DNA of 64,000 nt. It comes from Longimicrobiales bacterium (GTDB taxonomy: Bacteria > Gemmatimonadota > Gemmatimonadetes > Longimicrobiales > Gaopeijiaceae). This document shows, piece after piece, positions 1 through 7,579 of this stretch (position 1 is its first letter; every line of letters starts with the position of its first letter). The stretch covers positions 1 to 64,000 of the forward strand of contig JAQWPM010000012.1 in assembly GCA_029245345.1 (NCBI GenBank), in the 5' to 3' direction. The translations under genes were made by a program, and so were the position numbers. The notes beneath the pieces were generated by a model. It had not been told where the DNA came from. It saw only the letters and a list, made by a program, of their open reading frames with translations, and did not search any database.

Positions 1-180
1 GAGCAGCAGCTTCCTCTGCAGGAGCGTCCTCAGCTTCGGCCTCGGGAGCAGCAGCTTCCTCTGCAGGAGCGTCCTCAGCTTCGGCCTCGGGAGCAGCAGC
101 TTCCTCTGCAGGAGCTTCCTCAGCTTCGGCCTCTGGAGCAGCAGCTTCCTCTGCAGGAGCTTCCTCAGCTTCGGCGTCTG
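1..180 (-). repeat. Four tandem 45-bp repeats inside rpsP
   Basis: Units span 1-45, 46-90, 91-135 and 136-180. The first two are identical; the third and fourth differ at only a few positions (gcgtcc to gcttcc, ctcggg to ctctgg/gtctgc). The period is a multiple of three, so copy-number change keeps the frame and only lengthens or shortens the acidic tail. More copies may lie beyond the left edge. Confidence 0.95.
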
Positions 181-631
181 CAGCAGCCTCTGCAGCCGCA
201 GTCTCTGCAGCAGCTTCAGCAGCAGCAGCTTCAGCAGCCGCAGCTTCGGCAGCAGCAGCCTCGGCAGCAGCTTCAGCAGCGGCAGCAGCACCGGCCTTTA
301 CCTCGGCAGCTTGGCGGGCAGCGAGTTGTTCGGCACGTTTGGCCTCACGCTCTTCTTTCCCGACCTCGCCCAGAGCGACCGTGGCGTCTCCGCCAGCACG
401 CGCCTTGGAGATCAGCGACTTCACCGTCGTGGAAGGCTGTGCACCCTCTCCGATCCAGTGATCGACGCGCCCCAGATCTATGACCAGACGAGCGGGGTGT
501 GAAAGCGGCTTGTAGTAGCCGAGCGTCTCGACAAATCGGCCATCACGCGGGGAAGCGCTATCGGCGACGACAACCCGGTAGTGGGCCTTCTTTTTCCGGC
601 CCATACGCCGGAGACGAATCTTTACGGACAT
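1..631 (-). CDS. rpsP: 30S ribosomal protein S16 with long repetitive Ala/Glu tail (partial, runs off left edge)
   Basis: Reading leftward from the ATG at 631, the protein begins [20 protein letters not shown], the typical S16 start. The conserved core ([23 protein letters not shown]) fills about the first 85 residues. S16 is a small-subunit assembly protein that binds 16S rRNA. After a short Lys/Arg/Glu-rich linker comes an Ala-rich stretch (encoded by 181-300). It is followed by at least four tandem 15-residue units of the form [15 protein letters not shown] (encoded by 1-180). At over 210 residues it is more than twice the family's usual 80-90, and no stop is reached in the window. S16 proteins with extended tails are known in some phyla, but the exact 45-bp repetition here is unusual. 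The ORF is open-ended, so the real C-terminus is unseen. The usual upstream neighbour ffh lies at 4474-5835 on the same strand, separated by three unrelated genes. Confidence 0.93.
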   Translation of the reverse strand, partial: MSVKIRLRRMGRKKKAHYRVVVADSASPRDGRFVETLGYYKPLSHPARLVIDLGRVDHWIGEGAQPSTTVKSLISKARAGGDATVALGEVGKEEREAKRAEQLAARQAAEVKAGAAAAAEAAAEAAAAEAAAAEAAAAEAAAETAAAEAAADAEAEEAPAEEAAAPEAEAEEAPAEEAAAPEAEAEDAPAEEAAAPEAEAEDAPAEEAAA

Positions 632-920
632 GTTCTCAATGGTCTGACGGTACGTCCGCCCGCCGCAAAGACGCGAGGGGCGAGTCCAGACAGCTGTTTA
701 CCATGCGCTGGACAGAGGGATACGATAAAAGAGTCGGTAGTGACTGTACAGCGATGAGGGTCGATCCAAGTGAAGGGTCCATTCGCCACGGCTACCGCTG
801 CCCAAGCCACGTTCGTAGCTTCGGCCCGATCACCCCCCCCCGAGTCGGGAGCCGAACGTAGCCGCCGAGCCAGAAACACAGTTCCCTGTCGTCGTTGTCG
901 GTGCCGGAGCGGCAGGCCTA
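632..920. other. Divergent intergenic region between rpsP and the flavoprotein gene
   Basis: This is the shared upstream region of rpsP (leftward) and the flavoprotein (rightward). I see no strong sigma-70 consensus. A GAGAA sequence just upstream of the rpsP ATG may be its ribosome-binding site. A run of nine C at 833-841 lies in the part that must encode the N-terminus of the flavoprotein (see that entry). No RNA gene is evident. Confidence 0.5.
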
Positions 921-2105
921 ATGGCCGCCCTATTCGCGGCGCGGGCCGGCGCCCCTGTCGTGCTGATTGAGGGGAGCAAGGACGGCGGCAGGAAGATCCT
1001 GATCAGCGGCGGTGGCAGGTGCAACATCCTGCCCTCCGTAGTTCATCCTGAGCGGTACACCACCGAATCGTCACCGAATACTCTGAAGAAATTGCTACGC
1101 GCCTGGCCGCTCTCTGAGCAACGAAGCTTCTTCGAGGCGGAGCTTGAGATGCCGCTCGAACTCGAGGAGGAGTCGGGAAAGTTGTTTCCCGCCAGCCATC
1201 AAGCGCGGGACGTCCGCGACGGGTTGGTCCGGCGCGTACGGGAGGCCGGCGTGCAGATCTGGTTCGACACCCGTGTGACCCAAGTCCAACCCCATGGAGG
1301 CGCTTGGCTAGTGGAAATGGGCGACGCCCCACCGCTAAACGCCCAGGCGGTGATTCTGGCGACCGGGGGCCTTTCGGTGCCAGCCACTGGCAGCGACGGG
1401 TTCGGACTCGGACTCGCGCGCCGGCTGGGCCATGTGGTTCACTCAACGTACCCGGCCCTGACGCCCCTTACCGCCACACCCCATCCCCACGTGGACCTCT
1501 CCGGCATTTCGCTGACCGCGACGCTCTCGGCCCCAGGAACAAAGCCGGCCTTCTCAACTCGAGGTGGCTTCCTCTTCACGCATCGGGGTTGGAGCGGCCC
1601 CACCGTACTCGACGCGTCCCACCTGGCCATCCGAGGGCGAACCGACGGCGAACGCCAAGAGATCACGGTCCAGTGGACCGCAGATGATGCGGAGACCTGG
1701 AATGCCCGGCTCTTGGGAGGCCACTCCGCCGTGAGGTCGCTGGTCGCCGACGCCATTCCGAAGCGACTCGCCGACGCATTGCTGGTTGAGTGCGGCGTGC
1801 CGCTGGACGCCCGGACGTCCCAGCTAAAGCGCGATGAACGCCAGCGGCTCGTCGCAGCACTCTCGAGGTATCCACTCCCCTGGACGGGCGACGAGGGATA
1901 CAAGAAAGCGGAGGTCACCGGTGGTGGCGTGGCACTGTCCGAAGTGGACCCTCGAACGCTCGAGAGTCGTCGCGCCCCAGGCCTCTACCTTTGTGGGGAG
2001 ATCCTAGACGCTTTCGGACCTATTGGTGGCCACAATTTCTTGTGGGCCTGGTCGACTGGGCGAGCAGCGGGGAACGCGGCCGCCGAACACAGTCAGGCTA
2101 GCTGA
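921..2105 (+). CDS. BaiN/HI0933-family NAD(P)/FAD-dependent oxidoreductase (5' end uncertain)
   Basis: This is a flavoprotein of the HI0933/BaiN family, whose members bind FAD and act as reductases of largely unknown physiological substrate. The C-terminal FAD signature is clear: GLYLCGEILDAFGPIGGHNF followed by WAWSTGRAAG. A second Rossmann-type segment ILATGGLSVPATGSDGFG lies near residue 150. The dinucleotide motif VVVVGAGAAGL is encoded at 888-920, upstream of the first in-frame ATG at 921, so the true N-terminus is further left. The frame is open back to 819 but contains no ATG, GTG or TTG. If the nine-C run at 833-841 were eight, the frame would join an ATG at 770 (MKGPFATATAAQ). This is either a homopolymer error, slippage, or a non-standard start. 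The family call is firm; the start is not. Confidence 0.85.
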   Translation: MAALFAARAGAPVVLIEGSKDGGRKILISGGGRCNILPSVVHPERYTTESSPNTLKKLLRAWPLSEQRSFFEAELEMPLELEEESGKLFPASHQARDVRDGLVRRVREAGVQIWFDTRVTQVQPHGGAWLVEMGDAPPLNAQAVILATGGLSVPATGSDGFGLGLARRLGHVVHSTYPALTPLTATPHPHVDLSGISLTATLSAPGTKPAFSTRGGFLFTHRGWSGPTVLDASHLAIRGRTDGERQEITVQWTADDAETWNARLLGGHSAVRSLVADAIPKRLADALLVECGVPLDARTSQLKRDERQRLVAALSRYPLPWTGDEGYKKAEVTGGGVALSEVDPRTLESRRAPGLYLCGEILDAFGPIGGHNFLWAWSTGRAAGNAAAEHSQAS

Positions 2106-2112
2106 CCGCTGG

Positions 2113-3108
2113 CTAACGCGGCCGTCCCGCCCGGAAGGCAGCCGGTAGCGGCTTCGCGACAATCTGCGTGAGAATTGCCAACGCATCGAGCGCAGTCACA
2201 GTGCCGTCATAGGACTCCGGCTCACCGTCTTGGTTCAGATCGAGATCGGGCGCCACATCGCAGGCGGACGCGTCTGACCCGACGGGCAGCAATCCACCAA
2301 CGACCGCCGTGAGGCACATCAGTGCATCCAATGAAGTCAGACTGCCATCACCACTCGCATCACCCCACATGCCCACTCCAGTAGACAAGAGCGCGTCGTA
2401 TACCGACATGCCGATGGAGAGATCAGTTTCACCCGTACTCAGCAGTGACGAGACGTGGAGATCAATCCGAGTCGTGTCTCCCGGTGCTTGCAGGATGACC
2501 ATCTCGAGTTCGGCGGCTCTGGTGCTATCCGTATTCTCGGCCCCGTCAGGATTGGTCGCCACGAACGAGACGGTACCTTGGCTCACCGATGCGAGGTCGG
2601 GCGTGAAGACCCCGGCCCAATCCGCACCCGTGATCTCTACGAAGGCCACCTTTGTAGTGTCCCACGACAGGCCGGCGTCGAACCAACCCGCCGCTTGCCC
2701 CGAGCCCGAGACATCAAGCCACACCGGCACCTTGATCGTGTCCCCACTGAAGACGTGCTGATCCTCTACCCAGGCCGTGGACGGTGTCGCTGCCGGAGCG
2801 ACACCACGGTGGTCGCTAACCGCGAACTGGAAGATCCTACCCTGTCCGCCGGAACCACTTGACGCGACGTAGACCACTCCGACTGGCTGGAGGTCGAGCA
2901 GAAGATGATTCGAAGGACCGACCTCTCCGTGAGAAACGCGAGCTCGATGGCGTCGCCTCCGTGGCCCACGAAGCCGTGTAGGCACGGGATTGATCAGCTT
3001 TGCGCAATAGGCTTGACGTAGCTTACATTTCCCAAGGTTCTGAGCCACTTTCAGCGACAGGCAGTCGAGATTTGACGAGCTGCAGCCGTCCACAGCATGA
3101 GCGTCCAC
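2113..3108 (-). CDS. Cohesin-like / dockerin-like domain protein, N-terminus probably lost
   Basis: The believable part is roughly residues 80-331. A beta-rich module (about 110-230; VPVWLDVSGSG, FDAGLSWDTTKVAFVEITG, QGTVSFVATNPDG) resembles cohesin-type folds. Two dockerin-like calcium loops follow: GDASGDGSLTSLDALMCL and DLNQDGEPESYDGTVTALDA. Such pairs occur at the C-terminal ends of secreted proteins in Gemmatimonadota and related phyla and are not necessarily cellulosomal. The first 80 residues are Arg-rich and lack a signal peptide, and they overlap the 5' end of the plus-strand gene, so they are probably not natural protein. In another frame, 2860-2970 reads FVGHGGDAIELAFLTERSVL, vaguely like the HGGEA tail of di-haem oxidoreductases. 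That would fit a longer gene broken by frameshift, but this is weak. It ends 7 bp from the convergent flavoprotein stop. Confidence 0.6.
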   Translation of the reverse strand: MDAHAVDGCSSSNLDCLSLKVAQNLGKCKLRQAYCAKLINPVPTRLRGPRRRRHRARVSHGEVGPSNHLLLDLQPVGVVYVASSGSGGQGRIFQFAVSDHRGVAPAATPSTAWVEDQHVFSGDTIKVPVWLDVSGSGQAAGWFDAGLSWDTTKVAFVEITGADWAGVFTPDLASVSQGTVSFVATNPDGAENTDSTRAAELEMVILQAPGDTTRIDLHVSSLLSTGETDLSIGMSVYDALLSTGVGMWGDASGDGSLTSLDALMCLTAVVGGLLPVGSDASACDVAPDLDLNQDGEPESYDGTVTALDALAILTQIVAKPLPAAFRAGRPR

Positions 3109-3131
3109 CCACAGTGGGCGAAATCGCCCGC

Positions 3132-4439
3132 GTGCGGGTGTCGGCGTTCGTCATCGTCCTGATGGCTGTGCTCACGGGTTGCGAGCCAACCGTGACCGGG
3201 CCGGAGCCAGTCACGCCGCCCAACGCGCTGGGTAATCCGGTAGCGGGGCACATCGGGTTCGTGCAGAGTTGTGCGCAGTGTCACTCAAGTCACGACGGTT
3301 ACGATCTCGCGGCCTTCGGTTTCTCGAGTTTCGATGTGTTCCGGCGCAGCCTGAGTCATGTAGACAGTGCGACGAGCCTAGACATCACGGCGTACATCGA
3401 GACCTTGAAGCCCGTTGTTTCGTTCGGGAGCCCTCCGTTTCAGCCTGGTGGGGGGGTTGGGGAAGGCGATCAGAAGTATTGGAGCGACGCGCTCGGAACG
3501 TCCGGGTGGCCCACCGGCCTGACGGCCGATGTATTGCGGGCCATCAACCCGAGATCTCTCCAAGTCCCGCTCGCGATGCCCGAGTGGTCACTGGAAGATT
3601 CCGCCGAAGACTGGATGCCGGACGTCCGGCTTCCTAGGGAGGTGCTGGATTACTCGGGAGGTGCCATACGGACCAGGCTAGCTGCCTACTACTCCGACCC
3701 GACCGAATCCAATCTCCTCCGTGTCCTAGAACCGTTCAAGGCCGCGACCGAAGGGCCCGAGTTGTTGTGTTGGCAACTGGACCCGGACCCTTGTTTCGAC
3801 GCACGCCGCTGGATGGCAAGTCTCGGTGCGCAGCACTACCTGCGCCTCGGCGCGCCTGAGGCGGTGCCCGTCGAGGTGGCGCAGGCCTGGTGGGACGTGG
3901 GCACGTCGGCGATCGCGCTCAGTGGTGTAACGACAGACCAGGAAAACTACGCGGGTTTTGACCGTGTGATCGCGTCGATCTACATCATCGGTGCCCGCTG
4001 GATGTACCTGGCCTATTCGTATCATCCAGAGGCGTTCAACGAACCCAGTGGGTACATGAGCACGTTTATTCAGGCGCAGGAGCTACCGCGCGTGGCCGTG
4101 TTCGTGGCGCTGAGGCGCATGGTCGGGAATGGACCCGCCCATCAGGAGCACGCGGATCAATTCCTTCAGGACGGCTTTCTCGCCGTCAGAAGTGCGATGC
4201 TGGCCGACTCGGTGGAGGGCGGGTATGAAAACACGGTGGGACCGGGCGTCACGGAGTTCGTGTTCGATTACTACGTCGACCGTCTGGAGGCTGGGAGCCC
4301 CGCCGGTCTCGACTCGAGGGCTGCCCTTGAGATGGTCACATTGACCTGGAATGAGGGCGAGCGGTGGTTGGCTGAGGATTCAGCCATCCGAGCCCGTGTC
4401 ATAGCCCTTCGCGAGCGGGTGGTTGAACTCCTGCAGTAG
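3132..4439 (+). CDS. Lipoprotein with a single c-type haem motif, unknown function
   Basis: I start it at the GTG at 3132, which gives a short lipoprotein signal ending in LMAVLTGC (lipidated Cys codon at 3180). The open frame reaches back to a TTG at 3000, but that N-terminus is implausible. About 25 residues after the Cys comes FVQSCAQCHSSHDGYD, a CxxCH haem-attachment motif. No second haem motif is visible. The remaining 330 residues have no family I recognise: a Trp/Tyr-rich, probably helical segment (GARWMYLAYSYHPEAF) and an acidic C-terminus. The expected location is the periplasm, anchored in a membrane. It ends 34 bp from the convergent ffh gene. A role in periplasmic electron transfer is an inference from the haem motif alone. 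Confidence 0.65.
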   Translation: MRVSAFVIVLMAVLTGCEPTVTGPEPVTPPNALGNPVAGHIGFVQSCAQCHSSHDGYDLAAFGFSSFDVFRRSLSHVDSATSLDITAYIETLKPVVSFGSPPFQPGGGVGEGDQKYWSDALGTSGWPTGLTADVLRAINPRSLQVPLAMPEWSLEDSAEDWMPDVRLPREVLDYSGGAIRTRLAAYYSDPTESNLLRVLEPFKAATEGPELLCWQLDPDPCFDARRWMASLGAQHYLRLGAPEAVPVEVAQAWWDVGTSAIALSGVTTDQENYAGFDRVIASIYIIGARWMYLAYSYHPEAFNEPSGYMSTFIQAQELPRVAVFVALRRMVGNGPAHQEHADQFLQDGFLAVRSAMLADSVEGGYENTVGPGVTEFVFDYYVDRLEAGSPAGLDSRAALEMVTLTWNEGERWLAEDSAIRARVIALRERVVELLQ

Positions 4440-4473
4440 TCTCAGCGGAATTCGCATACATCATCGGCTGGAC

Positions 4474-5835
4474 TCAGCGCCCGAACGGCATCCCGGGGAG
4501 ACCCCCGCCCATTCCGGGCATCCCGCCGCCCCCGCCACCCATCATGCCCTTCATCTGCTTCATGAATTTCCGCATCTCCTTGAACTGCTTCATGAGGCGA
4601 TTCACTTCGGCGACGGGGCGACCACTGCCCTTCGCGATCCTGGCGCGGCGTGAACCGTTCAAGATCGCCGGCTTCCTGCGCTCATCGGGCGTCATCGACA
4701 AGATGATCGCTTCCACGTGTTTCATACGCTTGGGGTCCATGTTCGCAGCCGGGATCTTCATGCGTCCCGCCCCTGGAATCAGCTTCAGCAGCTGATCGAG
4801 TGGGCCCATCTTCTGTACCTGGCGCATGGCCACGAGGAAATCTTCGAGCGTGAAGCGCCCTTCCCCGAGCACCTTCTTCTGGAGCTTCTCCTGCTCCTCC
4901 ATATCCATGGTGACCTGAGCACGCTCGACCAGCCCGATCACATCACCCATCTGGAGGATGCGACCCGCGAGTCGCTGAGGGTCCGCCGCGTCGAGGTCAT
5001 CCACGCCCTCGCCGACACCCACGTACCTGATCGGCTTCCCGGTCACGCCCCTGATGGACAGAGCGGCACCGCCACGCGCGTCACCGTCCATCTTCGTCAT
5101 GACAACACCGGTGATCCCCAAAGCCTCGTCGAAGCCCTGGGCGATCTTCACTGCCTCCTGCCCCGTCATCGCGTCTGCAACGAGCAGGATCTCGTGGGGC
5201 TGCACCGCATCACGAATGCGCCCCAACTCGCCCATGAGCGCCTCCTCGATCTGGAGACGACCCGCGGTATCCACGATGAGGACCGAGTGATTGTCGGCCA
5301 CCGCCTTTTCTTTGGCAGCCGAAGCCGCAGCGACCGGATCGCCCTCGAAGTCACCCGCGACCACCGGCGTGCCGATCTGTTCCCCCAGCATCTTCAACTG
5401 CTCGATGGCCCCTGGGCGCTGAAGGTCGCAGGCCGCCAGCAGAGGCGTCCGGCCCTCGCGTCCGAAGCGGCGAGCCAGCTTGGCCGCCGAAATAGTTTTT
5501 CCGGAGCCCTGCAGCCCGACCATGAGAATGACAGTGGGCGGCTTGGAGGGATGCTCGATGACAGTCGGCCCATCACCAAACAGATAGGCCAATTCGTCAT
5601 GGACGATCTTGACGATCTGCTGACCTGGAGACACCGCCTTGAGGACCGCTTCGCCGAGGGCCTTCTCTTGTACCCGGCCTAAGAACTCGCGCGTGACCTG
5701 GAAATTCACGTCGGCCTCGAGCAGGACCCTCCGTACCTCCCGGAGGCCCTCTTTGATCATGGCCTCGTTGAGAACGCCACGCTGCCGGAGCTTCTTGAGC
5801 GCTCCGTCTAGTTTTGAGCTGAGTTCGTCGAACAT
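4474..5835 (-). CDS. ffh: Signal recognition particle GTPase Ffh
   Basis: Ffh is the protein subunit of the bacterial SRP. It binds signal sequences and 4.5S RNA and docks with FtsY to deliver membrane proteins co-translationally. The 453 residues show the N domain, then the G domain with GLQGSGKT (P-loop, about residue 105), DTAGRLQ, TKMDGDARGGAALS and the GVGEG closing motif. The Met-rich M domain follows, with the SGSGR-type RNA-binding stretch (AKGSGRPVAEVNRLMKQF), ending in a Gly/Met-rich tail (GMPGMGGGLPGMPFGR). Length and order are normal. It lies 35 bp downstream of purA on the same strand and may share its transcript. The 4.5S RNA gene is not visible in this window. Confidence 0.97.
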   Translation of the reverse strand: MFDELSSKLDGALKKLRQRGVLNEAMIKEGLREVRRVLLEADVNFQVTREFLGRVQEKALGEAVLKAVSPGQQIVKIVHDELAYLFGDGPTVIEHPSKPPTVILMVGLQGSGKTISAAKLARRFGREGRTPLLAACDLQRPGAIEQLKMLGEQIGTPVVAGDFEGDPVAAASAAKEKAVADNHSVLIVDTAGRLQIEEALMGELGRIRDAVQPHEILLVADAMTGQEAVKIAQGFDEALGITGVVMTKMDGDARGGAALSIRGVTGKPIRYVGVGEGVDDLDAADPQRLAGRILQMGDVIGLVERAQVTMDMEEQEKLQKKVLGEGRFTLEDFLVAMRQVQKMGPLDQLLKLIPGAGRMKIPAANMDPKRMKHVEAIILSMTPDERRKPAILNGSRRARIAKGSGRPVAEVNRLMKQFKEMRKFMKQMKGMMGGGGGGMPGMGGGLPGMPFGR

Positions 5836-5870
5836 GATCCCTCTACGGCGTCGCTAGCGTGCGGGTTCCG

Positions 5871-7157
5871 TCAATCGACGGGAATAATCTGGTTGCGCTT
5901 CGTACCCACAGAGATCCACTCAACCTTAGCGAGGGTCAGTTCCTCGAGCCGATCCAGATATGCCCGCGCGTTCGTAGGGAGGTCTTCAAGGCGACGTACG
6001 TGCCCCGTAGGCGCTTCCCAACCGGGCAACGTCTCGTAGACCGGCTCGACAGAGGAAAGTGACCAGGTGTCTGCAGGGAACGTGTCCGTGACACTCCCGT
6101 CCGGCATCCGATACGCGGTCGCGACCTGGAGCTCGGGCAGCGTATCCAACACATCGAGCTTCGTAACCGCGATGCCAGTCAGTCCGTTGACCTGAGCAGC
6201 ATGCCGAGACAGGACCGAATCAAACCAACCGCAACGTCTCGGCCGACCGGTCGTGGCACCGAACTCTCCGCCGAGCATACGAACATGCTCGTCCATCTCA
6301 GGCTCGAACGCACTGGGGAGTGGGCCTTCACCGACTCGCGTCGTATATGCCTTCACCACGCCAACCACCGAATCGATGGCTGTGGGCCCAATTCCGGTGC
6401 CCGTCGCGGCTCCCGCAGCGGTCGTGTTCGACGACGTAACGAAGGGGTATGTGCCGTGATCCAGGTCGAGAGCGGTCCCTTGAGCGCCTTCGAGAAGCAC
6501 ACGCTTCCCGGCACGGAGCGCCGCAGAAATTTCCGGGCCGGTGTCCGTCGAAAGCGAAAGCAGTCGCTCACCGAGGCTCATAGCCTCTTCCATGGCGGCA
6601 TCCAGCTCCCCTGTCCCGACACCGAGCTGATCCAAACGGCGACATACGCGCTCTTTGGCCGAATCAACCAGCTTCGCCAAGCGCTCGGGGTTCCCGAGGT
6701 CGATCACGCGTACACCGCGACGTCCGGCCTTGTCCTCGTAGGCCGGTCCAATTCCGCGGCCTGTCGTGCCGATTTTCGTGGTCGCCGCCCCCTCAGCCGC
6801 CTTGTCAAGCATGCGGTGGTAGGGAAGTAGCAGCTGTGCCCGCTGGCTCACACCCACGCGACCTGTGAGATCGATCCCGCGCTTCACCAGCGCATCGTAT
6901 TCATCGAAGAACTGCCGGATATCGAGCACGACGCCGTTGCCTAGAAGGCAGCGTTTTCCGTCGTGCAAAATCCCCGAAGGGATCTGATGAAGGATGAACT
7001 CAGACTCGCCGACGTGAACTGTGTGACCGGCATTCGCCCCGCCTTGGTAGCGAGCGACGATGTCGACACCCTCCGACAGGACATCGACAATCTTCCCTTT
7101 CCCCTCATCTCCCCACTGGCAACCGACGATGACGGTGCACTTACCCTGAGCAGGCAT
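5871..7157 (-). CDS. purA: Adenylosuccinate synthetase
   Basis: PurA joins IMP and aspartate using GTP, the first committed step from IMP to AMP, in the cytoplasm. The signature GCQWGDEGKGKIVD is at residues 12-25 if translation starts at the ATG at 7157. QGTALDLDHGTYPFVTSSNT and the C-terminal GTKRNQIIPV are also present. The open frame extends 16 codons further to 7205, but those residues (MPQTPRC) do not match the family, and the 7157 start gives the normal length of about 428. A strong hairpin at 7210-7244 lies about 50 bp upstream of this start. Confidence 0.96.
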   Translation of the reverse strand: MPAQGKCTVIVGCQWGDEGKGKIVDVLSEGVDIVARYQGGANAGHTVHVGESEFILHQIPSGILHDGKRCLLGNGVVLDIRQFFDEYDALVKRGIDLTGRVGVSQRAQLLLPYHRMLDKAAEGAATTKIGTTGRGIGPAYEDKAGRRGVRVIDLGNPERLAKLVDSAKERVCRRLDQLGVGTGELDAAMEEAMSLGERLLSLSTDTGPEISAALRAGKRVLLEGAQGTALDLDHGTYPFVTSSNTTAAGAATGTGIGPTAIDSVVGVVKAYTTRVGEGPLPSAFEPEMDEHVRMLGGEFGATTGRPRRCGWFDSVLSRHAAQVNGLTGIAVTKLDVLDTLPELQVATAYRMPDGSVTDTFPADTWSLSSVEPVYETLPGWEAPTGHVRRLEDLPTNARAYLDRLEELTLAKVEWISVGTKRNQIIPVD

Positions 7158-7205
7158 GATCTCCAGCGCGTTTTGAAAGCCTGAACAACGCGGGGTCTGG
7201 GGCAC

Positions 7206-7244
7206 GAGAAAACGGGCCCTCCCCGCGCGGGGGATGGCCCGTTT
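7206..7244 (-). terminator. Rho-independent terminator or leader hairpin upstream of purA
   Basis: The arms AAACGGGCC (7210-7218) and GGCCCGTTT (7236-7244) pair perfectly, enclosing a GC-rich inner repeat. Read on the minus strand the hairpin is followed by TTTTCTCG. It either ends transcripts coming from the aldolase gene (7580-8488) or acts as an attenuator in the purA leader. The sequence alone does not decide. Confidence 0.7.
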
Positions 7245-7579
7245 GACCGGTGTATCCTTTGGGAAAAGCTAGGCGGGGCTTCGGGGGGTGTCAACGAACC
7301 CCTGCTTCGATGTGGCTGTTCGTTTTGCGTTTGTGGTTCGTTGGCACCTCCACTCAGTGGAGGCACACCGCCAGCCACGAAGAAAGGCTACAACCCCCGT
7401 GCCCAGAAGGAACGGGAGGGGCCACCGTGTCTCGGAGTTCCCAGCGACGGCTCGAGGCTATGCCTCGGAGCGAAGTGAGCGAGAAACGAAGATGACTCGA
7501 CGCAGTGACAAGACGCCCGGACAAAACCAGCCCGAACGAAGCGCCCTCGCCGGGAACTCCGAAACGCGGTGGTCCCGTC
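7245..7579. other. 335-bp gene-free region with nested inverted repeats
   Basis: No convincing ORF is present. An 11-bp perfect inverted repeat (TCGGAGTTCCC at 7432-7442 and its complement at 7552-7562) bounds a 131-bp segment. Inside it is a short hairpin CGAGGC-TAT-GCCTCG (7453-7467) followed by a GAGCGAAGTGAGCGAG stretch. A palindrome CCACTCAGTGG lies near 7350-7363. The style (outer inverted ends, inner hairpin with a TATG-like loop, GAAG-rich flank) resembles the element between thiS and thiG. It could be a structured RNA or a small non-autonomous repeat; I recognise no known RNA family. Confidence 0.45.

Noticed and set aside
1-180. Regularly spaced 45-bp repeats resembling a CRISPR array
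   Set aside because: The units are contiguous without spacers, in frame within rpsP, and multiples of three.
2850-2970. C-terminal fragment of a di-haem oxidoreductase
   Set aside because: Only a short HGGDA-like stretch in one frame; too weak to annotate, kept as a remark in the dockerin-like entry.
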